Assembly (NCBI GenBank): GCA_020636005.1
Contig: JACJYR010000003.1
Span: forward strand, 744,001-808,000
DNA from: Lewinellaceae bacterium
GTDB taxonomy: Bacteria; Bacteroidota; Bacteroidia; Chitinophagales; Saprospiraceae
Length of the DNA: 64,000 nt
Direction: 5' to 3'
Numbering within the stretch: position 1 is the stretch's first letter; every line of letters starts with the position of its first letter. Position numbers and translations under genes: made by a program. Positions 33,617-41,774 of the stretch are shown piece by piece. The notes under the pieces were generated by a model. It saw only the letters and a program-made list of their open reading frames with translations, was not told the DNA's origin and searched no databases.

Positions 33617-35146
33617 ATGCCAACCGAAAAAAATACCATCACCCAGGCTTTCGATGAAATGCGCCAGAGCCGGGAAGCCTTCACCCCGGATTTCGACCTC
33701 CGGGAAGTGGGTGAAATTTCCCTGTTGTTCAACGGCATCGCAAGGGTAACGGGCATCCCCGGCGTCGGGTACGAGGAACTGTTGAAATTCCCCAACGACC
33801 TCTACGGCATCGCTTTCAACATCGACGAAAACGATGTAGGCGTCGTGCTGCTCGGCGACCACTGGCACCTCCACGCCGGCGACAAGGTGGAACGCACCCA
33901 ACGGGTGATGGACGTGCCCGTCGGCGAAGGGCTGATTGGGCGGGTCATCACCCCGCTCGGAAAACCGCTCGACGGAAAGGGGCCGCTGAATTTCAGCCAA
34001 CGCCTGCCCATCGAGCGCCCCTCCCCGCCCATCATGGACCGGGCGCCGGTCAACCGGCCGCTTCAAACGGGCGTGAAAGTCATCGACGCCCTCGTGCCCG
34101 TCGGGCGGGGGCAGCGGGAACTCATCCTCGGCGACCGCCAAACGGGCAAGACCGCCATCGCCATCGATACCATTTTGAACCAAAAAGGCCAGAACGTGCT
34201 GTGCATCTACTGCGCCATCGGGCAACGGGCCTCGACGGTGGCCAAGGTAGTGGCACAGCTCACCGAACATGGCGCCATGGACTACACCACCGTCGTGGTG
34301 ACCGAGGGCAACGACCCCGCCGGACTGACCTACATCGCCCCCTACGCCGCCACGAGCATTGGCGAATTTTTCATGGAAAAAGGCCGGGACGTGCTCATCA
34401 TCTACGACGACCTGACGCAGCACGCCCGGGCCTACCGGGAAATTTCGCTGCTGTTGCGCCGTCCGCCGGGACGGGAGGCTTTTCCTGGCGATATTTTTTA
34501 TATCCACAGCCGCCTGCTCGAACGGGCGACGCACCTCCGGGACGACCTCGGCGGCGGCTCGCTCACGGCCCTGCCCATCACCGAAACGGAGGCGCAAAAC
34601 ATGGCGGCCTACATCCCGACCAACCTGATTTCCATCACCGACGGGCAGATTTACCTCTCGCCCACGCTGTACGAATTGGGCGTTTTACCTGCCATCGACA
34701 TCGGCAAGTCGGTGTCACGGGTGGGCGACAAGGCGCAACTGAATGTGTACCGTCTGGCCACCGGCGGCCTGAAACTGGAACACGCCCAGTTCGAGGAATT
34801 GGAAACTTTCGCCCGCTTCGGTACCCGCCTGGACGAGCAGACCAAAAAAATCCTCGACCACGGCCTGCGCATCCGGGCGGTACTCAAGCAGCCGGAATCG
34901 CAGCCCGTGTCCGTGCCCGAGCAGGTGGTTTTATTGCTTTCGCTAAAAAACCGCCTGTTCGATGAGGTGCCGCTGGAAAATATGAAAGCCGCCGAAGCTG
35001 CCGTGCGCAAAGCTGCCGGAGAGTTGCCGGAGGAGGTGAGGAATGCGTTTTTCGAAGATAAAAAACTGAGTGAGGAGCATCAGCAGGTGGTGGTTGAGGT
35101 TTGTAAAAAGGCGTTGAGTTCATTCACCGCCACCATCAGCCCCTGA
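33617..35146 (+). CDS. atpA: N-type F1 ATPase alpha subunit
   Basis: A 509-residue non-catalytic nucleotide-binding subunit. Walker A is GDRQTGKT (about residues 174-181), preceded by VPVGRGQRELIL. The arginine finger region is present in TNLISITDGQIYL and ISKSVSRVG-type sequence (here DIGKSVSRVG). Length and ends are normal. Its last two codons and stop are part of the inverted repeat at 35138-35220. It is translated after atpF, as expected for the N-type order. Confidence 0.95.
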   Translation: MPTEKNTITQAFDEMRQSREAFTPDFDLREVGEISLLFNGIARVTGIPGVGYEELLKFPNDLYGIAFNIDENDVGVVLLGDHWHLHAGDKVERTQRVMDVPVGEGLIGRVITPLGKPLDGKGPLNFSQRLPIERPSPPIMDRAPVNRPLQTGVKVIDALVPVGRGQRELILGDRQTGKTAIAIDTILNQKGQNVLCIYCAIGQRASTVAKVVAQLTEHGAMDYTTVVVTEGNDPAGLTYIAPYAATSIGEFFMEKGRDVLIIYDDLTQHARAYREISLLLRRPPGREAFPGDIFYIHSRLLERATHLRDDLGGGSLTALPITETEAQNMAAYIPTNLISITDGQIYLSPTLYELGVLPAIDIGKSVSRVGDKAQLNVYRLATGGLKLEHAQFEELETFARFGTRLDEQTKKILDHGLRIRAVLKQPESQPVSVPEQVVLLLSLKNRLFDEVPLENMKAAEAAVRKAAGELPEEVRNAFFEDKKLSEEHQQVVVEVCKKALSSFTATISP

Positions 35147-35220
35147 CCCCTGAAGGGGAACCACATCGGGAGGTTTGCAGGTACTTCCCCACATGGTTCC
35201 CCTTTAGGGGTCAGGGGCTG
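35138..35220. repeat. CCCCTGACCCC palindrome between atpA and atpG
   Basis: The left arm AGCCCCTGACCCCTGAAGGG and the right arm CCTTTAGGGGTCAGGGGCT pair almost perfectly, continuing inward with GGGAACCA on both sides. The left arm begins inside the atpA coding sequence and supplies its stop codon. The same word occurs at 49531-49550 and inverted at 49811-49831, so this is a dispersed family. Confidence 0.8.
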
Positions 35221-35240
35221 GGTGCGGGTAAAGTCAAATC

Positions 35241-36113
35241 ATGAAAGACACCCTCGAAAGTTTGCGGCATAAAATCGAGCGGGCCACCGAGTTGGGCGCT
35301 GTCGTGCGGTCGATGAAGGCGTTGTCGGCCTCGAGCATTCATCAGTACGAGTTGGCCGCAAAATCGCTGGAGGATTATTACCGGACGGTGCAGTTGGGGT
35401 TGCACGTCTGTGCGCCGCAATTGAAAGATTTGATAAGGCCAAGTCCGGGCAAGAAAGAAAAAACGGGTGCCATCGTCTTCGGTTCCGGGCAGGGTTTGGT
35501 GGGGCAGTTCAACGACGTGCTGGTGCATTTTGCCAAAGGCAAGCTCGATGAAATTCCCGGTAAAAAAAACGTATGGGCCATCGGCGAGACCATCCGCAGC
35601 AGGCTGGAAGATGCGGGTTTGCCGCCGGTGAGCCAGTTCGTGGTGCCGCACACGGTGCATGCGATTACGCCGCTGATTGGGCAGGTGCTGCTGGAAGTGG
35701 AGCGGGCGCTGGAAAGCGGCGAGGTCTCGACCGTGTACCTGTTTTTCAACCGGCCCAGGCAGGGAGCGGTGTACGGCCCGTGGAGCCTGCGTTTCATTCC
35801 GCTGGATGAAATCTGGCTGGACAAAATTTCACAGCAAAAATGGCAAACGAACAAGGTGCCGGGAGTAGTTTTTAGCACCGGCCTGACGGTGAAATCGCTG
35901 GTGCAGGAGTATTTTTTCGTGACGCTGTTCCGGGCCTGTGCCGAGTCGCTCGCCAGCGAAAACGCCAGCCGCCTGGCCGCCATGCAGCGGGCGGAGAAGA
36001 ACATCAAAGAGCTGCTCGAAAACCTGAACCTGACCTACCACCAGTTGCGGCAAAATTCCATCGACGAGGAGTTGTTCGATGTGATTGCGGGGGCGGAGGC
36101 GATGGGGAAATGA
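35241..36113 (+). CDS. atpG: N-type F1 ATPase gamma subunit
   Basis: A 290-residue central-stalk protein. The N-terminal LRHKIERATELGAVVRSMKA and the C-terminal AMQRAEKNIKELLENLNLTY with RQNSIDEELFDVIAG are the long coiled-coil helices of gamma; the middle is less conserved. It is the last gene of the operon, which has no delta gene. Transcription probably ends in the 126-nt gap before 36240, although no strong hairpin is visible there. Confidence 0.9.
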   Translation: MKDTLESLRHKIERATELGAVVRSMKALSASSIHQYELAAKSLEDYYRTVQLGLHVCAPQLKDLIRPSPGKKEKTGAIVFGSGQGLVGQFNDVLVHFAKGKLDEIPGKKNVWAIGETIRSRLEDAGLPPVSQFVVPHTVHAITPLIGQVLLEVERALESGEVSTVYLFFNRPRQGAVYGPWSLRFIPLDEIWLDKISQQKWQTNKVPGVVFSTGLTVKSLVQEYFFVTLFRACAESLASENASRLAAMQRAEKNIKELLENLNLTYHQLRQNSIDEELFDVIAGAEAMGK

Positions 36114-36226
36114 TGTATATCAAGTTTACCCCTTGCGCCCGGAAAGTTTTTTACCCTGCCCAATACCAAACAGCTTTAGAAAAAATAAAATGCCGGGGCC
36201 AACCTACGCCAACACCGGAAATACAA

Positions 36227-36234
36227 TAACTTTG
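36227..36234 (+). promoter_or_regulatory. -7 promoter element (TAACTTTG)
   Basis: TAACTTTG followed by C is an exact consensus -7 box, only 5 nt before the ATG at 36240. The transcript of the copper-type cassette would therefore have almost no leader, unless the true translation start lies further inside. No -33 TTG is seen. Confidence 0.55.
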
Positions 36235-36239
36235 CATCA

Positions 36240-36635
36240 ATGAAAAAATTCGTTTCCATAGTATTGGCTCTTCTCATCCTTGCCGTTTCGGCGAAGGACT
36301 TGCTGATGTGGACGAGTTTTAAGGCCAATCAGGATTTCATTGCCAAAGTATTTTGCATCAACCAGGACAAGCCTGAGGTAATGTGCAACGGCAAATGCTA
36401 TCTCGCCAAAAAAATTGCGGAGAGCAAAGAAGAAAAGAAAAACGATGCGCCTGTTCCGTCGCCTGACGAATCGAAGCAGGTGGTCTATTTTCAGGAAATC
36501 TTGAATATCGAATATTCCGGGCCTGTTTCATCCTTTCAAAAAACCGTTTTTTCTGAGCCTCTTTTCTCAGAACAAGCGTTTTTATCCGACCTATTCCAGC
36601 CCCCAAGGGCGCTGTGCCTTTCCGAGTTAGCCTAA
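36240..36635 (+). CDS. Small CNGKC-motif membrane or exported protein
   Basis: A 131-residue protein. Residues 1-22 are hydrophobic (signal or anchor), then FIAKVFCINQDKPEVMCNGK with CYLAKKI brings three closely spaced cysteines (CINxDxPxxxCNGKC). A Lys/Glu-rich segment follows and the C-terminus is aromatic. The motif recurs in short Bacteroidota proteins beside metal-related genes; cysteine spacing of this kind suits copper or other soft-metal binding. It is the first gene of a run leading to the DACGC barrel, MbnP and MbnH. Metal specificity is inferred from context only. Confidence 0.6.
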   Translation: MKKFVSIVLALLILAVSAKDLLMWTSFKANQDFIAKVFCINQDKPEVMCNGKCYLAKKIAESKEEKKNDAPVPSPDESKQVVYFQEILNIEYSGPVSSFQKTVFSEPLFSEQAFLSDLFQPPRALCLSELA

Positions 36636-36668
36636 TTTATATTTTTCATTTCATTTAATCGAAACATC

Positions 36669-37571
36669 ATGGCAAAAAGCGTGATTGCGCTTGCCATGTT
36701 CCTGCTGCTTTTTAGTGAAAAAAGCGTGGCGTGCGATGCCTGCGGATGCAGCGTCAATGGAGTTGGTGTAGGTTTGATGGCGACGTACCGTCAAAATTAC
36801 ATTGGCTTTCAATACCAGTACGCTCCGTTTGCTTCGACGTTGGAACATGCGCAAGGTGCTAAAGATTACTTCCATTCCTTTGAGTTGACCCTGCGTTTTC
36901 GAGTGTGGAAACGGCTCAATTTACAGTTGAACCAACCATACCGGCTGAATTTGCGGACACATTCCGAGGCCGATGGAACCCGTTCCGGACTCGGAGACAC
37001 CCGGCTGTATGCAAATTTCATCCTGCTCAACCAGGTGCCGCTGGGCAAATCCTTCAAACTGTACGCTGAGGCAGGCGGCGGGGTGAAAGCGCCCACGGGT
37101 AATTTCGACCCGAACCTGCACGACGAAAACAACCTGCCGGAAAATTTCAACCCCGGCAACGGAAGTTGGGCCGGATTGCTGCAAACCAACCTCGTGCTTA
37201 GCCACAAAAATGCAGGCCTGACCATTTCAGGCACTTTTCAACACAACAGCTCCTCGACGCAAGGCTATCGTTTTGGCAACCAGTGGTCGGGGCAGGCTTT
37301 GTTGTTCAACCAATTATCAATGGGCGGGCGCTTTTGGCTTACTCCCTTTGCGGGCATGGCTGCCGAGAAGGTCGGCAAGGACGTGAAGGCAGATGGCAAA
37401 TTCGCCCCTTCCACGGGCGGCAACGGCCTGTTTGCTGCGGCCGGACTCAACCTGAGATTTGATAACTGGCTCGTTGGCGCCAGCTTTTCCCAACCAGTTC
37501 ACCAGCATATTTCCAATGCTGAAGTGGAGGCAAAAGGCAGGCTAACGGTACAGTTGTCACATATTTTTTAA
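36669..37571 (+). CDS. Outer-membrane beta-barrel with N-terminal CDACGCS motif
   Basis: A 300-residue exported protein. A signal peptide (residues 1-20) is followed by CDACGCSVNG, three cysteines within six residues. The rest is a barrel of alternating strands (YIGFQYQYAPF, LYAEAGGGVKAPTG, LTISGTFQHNSSS), ending in LTVQLSHIF, a good outer-membrane terminal strand. Proteins of this type are often annotated as transporters and stand next to MbnP. It lies 33 nt after the CNGKC gene and 23 nt before mbnP, so co-transcription is likely. It may deliver or take up copper; this is inference. Confidence 0.7.
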   Translation: MAKSVIALAMFLLLFSEKSVACDACGCSVNGVGVGLMATYRQNYIGFQYQYAPFASTLEHAQGAKDYFHSFELTLRFRVWKRLNLQLNQPYRLNLRTHSEADGTRSGLGDTRLYANFILLNQVPLGKSFKLYAEAGGGVKAPTGNFDPNLHDENNLPENFNPGNGSWAGLLQTNLVLSHKNAGLTISGTFQHNSSSTQGYRFGNQWSGQALLFNQLSMGGRFWLTPFAGMAAEKVGKDVKADGKFAPSTGGNGLFAAAGLNLRFDNWLVGASFSQPVHQHISNAEVEAKGRLTVQLSHIF

Positions 37572-37594
37572 CCATTTAATTTTAATCTTGAATC

Positions 37595-38449
37595 ATGAAA
37601 AAATTATTGTTCTTATCCACACTATTAGTCAGCATTGCTTTCCTGAGTGCCTGTAAGAAGGACGAGGATAAAAAAGACCCAGGCACACTCGAAATCAATT
37701 TTGACAATATTGCCATTGTAAATGGCGTCGAAAAACAACTGAGCCTGGTGGCGCCGGGCAGTGCCGACTACAACTACACCAATGAAATGGGGCAGAATTT
37801 CAACATCAACTTGTTGCGCTATTTTATTTCTGCCATTGAACTGGACGGCCCGAATGGCGAACATTTCCACGATGAAATGTCTGCAAGCGCTTCCGGTGCC
37901 AAGGGCTATTATTTGATTGATGAGAGCATACCTTCTTCTCAACGGGTGATGTTGGAAAACATCCCGGCAGGTAATTACAACAAAATCACTTTCACCGTAG
38001 GTGTTGACTCTGCGGGCGTGGTGGACGGCGCAGCTGGTGGCGTGCTCGACCCAGCTACCAACAAGATGTTTTGGAACTGGAATTCGGGGTATATCGCCTT
38101 GAAGTTTGAGGGCCAATCCGATGTTTCCAACGGCGGCACAAGCGGTACGGAGACTATTGCCGACGACAACCAAAAAGGCATAGCCTACCATATCGGTGGC
38201 TGGAAAAACATACCAGGCACAGCTTTCGTGTACAACAACAAGCAATTGACCTTTACTTTTGATGAAAATGTGAAAGTTGAAAGCAAAAACGCACCAGAAC
38301 TACACATGGTCTTTGATATACTGAGCATGTTCAAAGGCGACAAAATGATTGATTTCACAGGCAACCACAACGTTCATAAACCTGCTGACGGGGTGGACAT
38401 GGCGAATAATATAGCCAAAGCTTTTGCCTATGACCATATTCATCAATAA
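37595..38449 (+). CDS. mbnP: MbnP family copper-binding lipoprotein
   Basis: A 284-residue lipoprotein (lipobox LSAC, Cys20). The MbnP core is recognisable: LEINFDNIA near the start, then FNINLLRYFISAIEL, and the signature NKMFWNWNSGYIALKFEG (about residues 157-172). Candidate metal ligands include His90 and His92 (EHFHDE) and His199 (AYHIGG). In characterised systems a partner di-heme enzyme, MbnH, converts a Trp of MbnP to kynurenine, creating a Cu site. The genes are adjacent here. Which of the several Trp residues (160, 162, 203) would be modified cannot be told by eye. Confidence 0.85.
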   Translation: MKKLLFLSTLLVSIAFLSACKKDEDKKDPGTLEINFDNIAIVNGVEKQLSLVAPGSADYNYTNEMGQNFNINLLRYFISAIELDGPNGEHFHDEMSASASGAKGYYLIDESIPSSQRVMLENIPAGNYNKITFTVGVDSAGVVDGAAGGVLDPATNKMFWNWNSGYIALKFEGQSDVSNGGTSGTETIADDNQKGIAYHIGGWKNIPGTAFVYNNKQLTFTFDENVKVESKNAPELHMVFDILSMFKGDKMIDFTGNHNVHKPADGVDMANNIAKAFAYDHIHQ

Positions 38450-38509
38450 TTGCTTCTCAGCGTCGGCAATGGGCTTCACCATTGCCGGCTTTTTTTAATC
38501 CATACTATC

Positions 38510-39523
38510 ATGAAAAAGTACCTGTTTTTCCTTTTGGGGTTGATTGCGTTTGCCGGCTGTAAAAAGGACGATGTGGGCACTAAGAAATTCAGCTTCGAAA
38601 AGCCAGTTCATTTTCCCGAACCAACTTATACTTTTGACAAAAACCCCGTGACGAAAGAAGGGTTCGAGTTGGGTAAAAAACTGTTTGCCGACCCCATCTT
38701 ATCTGTGGACAACTCCGTGGCCTGCAACAACTGCCATGTGAAATCTGTGGCCTTCACCGACCCGCAGCACAGCCTGAGCCTCGGCGTAGAGGAACGGTCG
38801 GGCATTCGCAACGCACCCTCTATTGCCAATATGGCTTTCATGAAAGAATTTTTCTGGGACGGCGGCGGCATCCATCTTGATTTCGTGCCCCCAAACGCTA
38901 TCGAGAACCCGCTGGAAATGGATGAAAAACTCGCACACGTGGTTTACAAACTGAACCACCACAGTAGTTATCCTGCGCTTTTCAAAAAGGCTTTTTCCGG
39001 GATTGAAACCATCACTGCGCCTTATATGCTGTACGCCCTTTCCCAGTACCAGGTGATGCTCGTTTCTGCATCTTCAAAATACGACAAGTATAAAACCGGC
39101 GATGAAATGCTGGGTGCCGATGAACTGGAAGGGCTGGAAGTGTTTGAGCAAAAATGCGCTGCCTGCCACAGTGGCGAACTTTTTACCAATCAGGATTACC
39201 GGAACAACGGCCTCGACACCGAATTCGACGACCCTGGCCGGGCGAGAATCACCGAGTCAGATGCTGACCTGGGCAAATTCAAAGTTCCCAGCCTGCGCAA
39301 TGTGGCACTAACGGCTCCTTACATGCACGACGGTCGTTTCAAAACGCTGGAAGAAGTGCTGGAACATTATTCCGCAGGGGTGAAACAATCTGCAACTTTG
39401 GCACCCGAACTACAGCAAAACGGCACCCTGGGGATACCCCTTTCTGCCACTGAAAAGCAGCGGCTCATTGATTTTCTGAAAACCTTGACAGACTATGATT
39501 TTATTCAGGACCAGCGATTTTAA
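38510..39523 (+). CDS. mbnH: MbnH-type di-heme cytochrome c peroxidase family protein
   Basis: The start at 38510 opens a lipoprotein signal (FAGC, Cys17); 20 upstream in-frame codons are rejected. The protein has 337 residues and two heme motifs, CNNCH (72-76) and CAACH (216-220), plus the family segments FGGGIHLDF-type (here WDGGGIHLDF) and PYMHDGRFKTLEEVLEHY. It belongs to the BCCP/MauG family; immediate linkage to MbnP makes MbnH the likely identity. The expected reaction is oxidation of a Trp on MbnP. Plain peroxidase activity is the alternative. Confidence 0.85.
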   Translation: MKKYLFFLLGLIAFAGCKKDDVGTKKFSFEKPVHFPEPTYTFDKNPVTKEGFELGKKLFADPILSVDNSVACNNCHVKSVAFTDPQHSLSLGVEERSGIRNAPSIANMAFMKEFFWDGGGIHLDFVPPNAIENPLEMDEKLAHVVYKLNHHSSYPALFKKAFSGIETITAPYMLYALSQYQVMLVSASSKYDKYKTGDEMLGADELEGLEVFEQKCAACHSGELFTNQDYRNNGLDTEFDDPGRARITESDADLGKFKVPSLRNVALTAPYMHDGRFKTLEEVLEHYSAGVKQSATLAPELQQNGTLGIPLSATEKQRLIDFLKTLTDYDFIQDQRF

Positions 39524-39845
39524 GTAAAATCCAACTTAGCCCTACCCTTGCTTGTTTTTTATTCCAGACCATCTGGAATTTTCAAAAGAACAAGACTGGC
39601 TTCGCCTTTGGTCAAACTGAATAAAATCATGAACTCCCACCACCACAAAACCTTTGCCTTTAAGCGAATACGGGCGAGGACCCACTACGACCAAACCGTG
39701 TCGCAGATGATAACTATTCAAAAGGGTTGGGTTGAAATTTGCATTATTGACTTTGACCGGCAATTCAACCTATATGATTGCGTTTTGTTAACTCAACCTG
39801 AAACTTCTACTTTTCACCCGATTGCTAAAAGTCAAATCCTAAAAC
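39524..39845. other. 322-bp gap without a credible gene
   Basis: A 115-codon plus-strand frame begins at 39548, but it overlaps the following gene, lacks a recognisable pattern and has unusual composition. The minus strand has a similar short frame. No terminator for mbnH and no consensus promoter for the next gene stand out. Confidence 0.4.
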
Positions 39846-41132
39846 ATGAAAAAATTATTGCTTTCGTTCACACTGCTCCTTATGCTGGTCTTTAACGCCA
39901 AAGCGGCTTTCATGCTGTTGCCGATGGATCAGGAGCAGCAAAACCACCTCAAAGCCTATGGTGTGACTTATTGGGTATTGGAGCACAACATTGAGGCCTG
40001 GTGGCTGCTCAACTACAGGGGCGGCAGTTTTGCGTTCCCGCATACGACCATTTTTGAGACGGAGTGCAAAATCAGGGGCGTGAGTTTTGAGATAATACCG
40101 GATGCCGCATTCAACAAGATTTTGGATGAAATAGCCCAACCGGAAGTCAACATGGACGCTGTCAAATTGGAGAAGGCACCCAAAATTGCCGTTTATACCC
40201 CGACCGACGACTTCCTTAGCCAGCGGGGCGATGTGATACAGCCTTGGGACGATGCCGTGACCCTGGTGCTTACTTATGCAGAAATCCCTTTTGATAAAAT
40301 ATACGACGACGAAGTGCTGGCCGATAAGTTGACAGAATACGATTGGCTGCACCTCCACCACGAAGACTTCACCGGCCAGTATGGAAAATTTTACTCTGGC
40401 TACCACGCACAGGAATGGTACCGGGAAAACCAGCGCTTGTCAGAAGAATTGGCCCACAAACACGGCTTTGAAAAAGTATCGCAGCTGAAATTGGCCGTAG
40501 TCAAAAGAATTAAAGAATACGTGGTAGGTGGCGGCTTCATGTTCGCTATGTGTTCGGCCACGGATACTTATGATATCGCCCTGGCAGCCGACGGGGTGGA
40601 CATTTGCGACAAATACTACGACGGCGACCCGCCCGACCCCAATGCACAGGAAAAACTGGATTTTTCAAAAACCTTTGCCTTTCAAAATTTCCAGTTGGTC
40701 AAAAACTCCCTGGAGTACGAGCATTCCACCATTGACAGCCACTACGGCAGGACCATCGACCCTGAGCAGGACTATTTCACCCTGTTCGATTTCTCCGCCA
40801 AATGGGATCCCGTGCCCACCATGCTCACCCAGTGCCAGACCCGCACCGTGAAAGGCTTCATGGGGCAAACGACTGCCTTTAAGGATGAATTTATCAAATC
40901 CAATGTCCTTATTTTGGGCGAAACCAAGCCCATGAAAGAAGCCCGTTATATTCACGGTGAAATGGGCCAGGGATTTTTCACCTTCTATGGCGGCCACGAC
41001 CCAGAGGATTACCGCCACTATGTCCACGACCCCGATACAGATTTGAACCTGCACCCGAATTCCCCTGGCTACCGTTTGATACTTAATAATGTGTTGTTCC
41101 CGGCAGCCCGCAAGAAGGAGCGCAAGACTTAA
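39846..41132 (+). CDS. Bacteroidota 'asparagine synthetase B'-labelled exported protein
   Basis: A 428-residue protein with a signal peptide (residues 1-20, NAKAAF). It opens LLPMDQEQQNHLKAYGVTYW, the signature of a Bacteroidota family usually labelled asparagine synthetase B, although it lacks the synthetase domains. KIAVYTPTDDF, YDWLHLHHEDFTGQYGKFY and GGGFMFAMCSATDTYDIAL suggest a class I glutamine-amidotransferase-like fold, with the Cys in the elbow position. Exported location argues against amino-acid synthesis. It may be a periplasmic carbohydrate or peptide enzyme. Neighbouring genes give little guidance. Confidence 0.7.
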   Translation: MKKLLLSFTLLLMLVFNAKAAFMLLPMDQEQQNHLKAYGVTYWVLEHNIEAWWLLNYRGGSFAFPHTTIFETECKIRGVSFEIIPDAAFNKILDEIAQPEVNMDAVKLEKAPKIAVYTPTDDFLSQRGDVIQPWDDAVTLVLTYAEIPFDKIYDDEVLADKLTEYDWLHLHHEDFTGQYGKFYSGYHAQEWYRENQRLSEELAHKHGFEKVSQLKLAVVKRIKEYVVGGGFMFAMCSATDTYDIALAADGVDICDKYYDGDPPDPNAQEKLDFSKTFAFQNFQLVKNSLEYEHSTIDSHYGRTIDPEQDYFTLFDFSAKWDPVPTMLTQCQTRTVKGFMGQTTAFKDEFIKSNVLILGETKPMKEARYIHGEMGQGFFTFYGGHDPEDYRHYVHDPDTDLNLHPNSPGYRLILNNVLFPAARKKERKT

Positions 41133-41181
41133 GATAATAAATAATTTAATTGGCGGCGATAGCTGCTGATTAAACCCATGA

Positions 41182-41276
41182 AGAGAGGGGTGTTTTAGAA
41201 AAATTGCCATGCAATTTTTCTAAAACACCCCTCTCTAAAGAATACCTTTCGACGCCTTCGGTGTCGAAAGGTATTT
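41182..41276. terminator. Two strong hairpins between convergent genes
   Basis: The first hairpin has a perfect 26-bp stem with a CAT loop: AGAGAGGGGTGTTTTAGAAA onward at 41182-41207, complement at 41211-41236. The second (41241-41276) has a 16-bp stem with a UUCG tetraloop, AATACCTTTCGACGCC against GGTGTCGAAAGGTATT with one G-T pair. Together they separate the plus-strand gene from the hydrogenase operon end. Neither has a long U-tract, but both would block RNase or polymerase. Confidence 0.75.
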
Positions 41277-41290
41277 TGGGACAGCCCTCC

Positions 41291-41746
41291 CTATTGGAGC
41301 TTTCCGATCAGTTCAAATACTTGTTTTTTTAAAACTGGTAAGACCGCTGCTATTTGTGGCGACAACGTCACTTGTTGCTGCTGCAAGGTTTCGATGGAAA
41401 CTGCAAAGAGGTAAATTTTCGGCATCGAACCCATGAGTATCAGCGCTTCGATGAGGTCTTTCATGCCGATGTCGTGGGTGCTCATCGCCTTCGGATAATC
41501 TTTTGAAAAGTGGGGTTCGAGTAGGCGGATAGTGCCTGGCATCTTCCCGTCAAGCGTGGCATCTACTAAAAAAACGATGGGGTAAGCTTCAAAATAATTG
41601 GTGAGGTGAAAACCCCCAGTGCCACCGTCAATGACATCCACCCCAGGTGGAAGTGGCTCTTTTTCAAGCATTTGGGCAAAATGGACGCCCACGCCCTCGT
41701 CGCCCATGAGATAGTTGCCAATGCCCAGGATGAGGATTTTTTTCAA
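41291..41746 (-). CDS. Hydrogenase maturation protease
   Basis: There is no good ATG; the frame passes through the cytochrome gene, so I chose the TTG at 41746, directly before KKILILGIGNYLMGDEGVGV. This gives 151 residues, normal for HyaD/HybD proteases. They bind nickel through Glu/Asp/His residues (GDEGVG, VDATLDGK and MSTHDIGMKD) and remove the C-terminal tail of the large subunit after the last His. It is last in the hydrogenase operon, 28 nt after the cytochrome gene. The tail that it would cleave is the 15-residue end of the large subunit. Confidence 0.88.
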   Translation of the reverse strand: MKKILILGIGNYLMGDEGVGVHFAQMLEKEPLPPGVDVIDGGTGGFHLTNYFEAYPIVFLVDATLDGKMPGTIRLLEPHFSKDYPKAMSTHDIGMKDLIEALILMGSMPKIYLFAVSIETLQQQQVTLSPQIAAVLPVLKKQVFELIGKLQ

Positions 41747-41774
41747 TGTGCAAAGGTGTTTGATAAAACTTTTT

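Noticed and set aside
33461..34597. 378-codon open frame antisense to atpA
   Set aside because: The sense frame is a full alpha subunit; the antisense frame shows no motif or signal.
34201..34965. 254-codon frame inside atpA, other frame
   Set aside because: Arg/His-rich shadow of the alpha coding sequence.
36114..36239. Terminator after the ATPase operon
   Set aside because: No stem with a T-tract is visible in the gap, so no terminator is claimed.
39548..39895. 115-codon plus-strand frame before the amidotransferase-like gene
   Set aside because: It overlaps the true start of the next gene and shows no family pattern.
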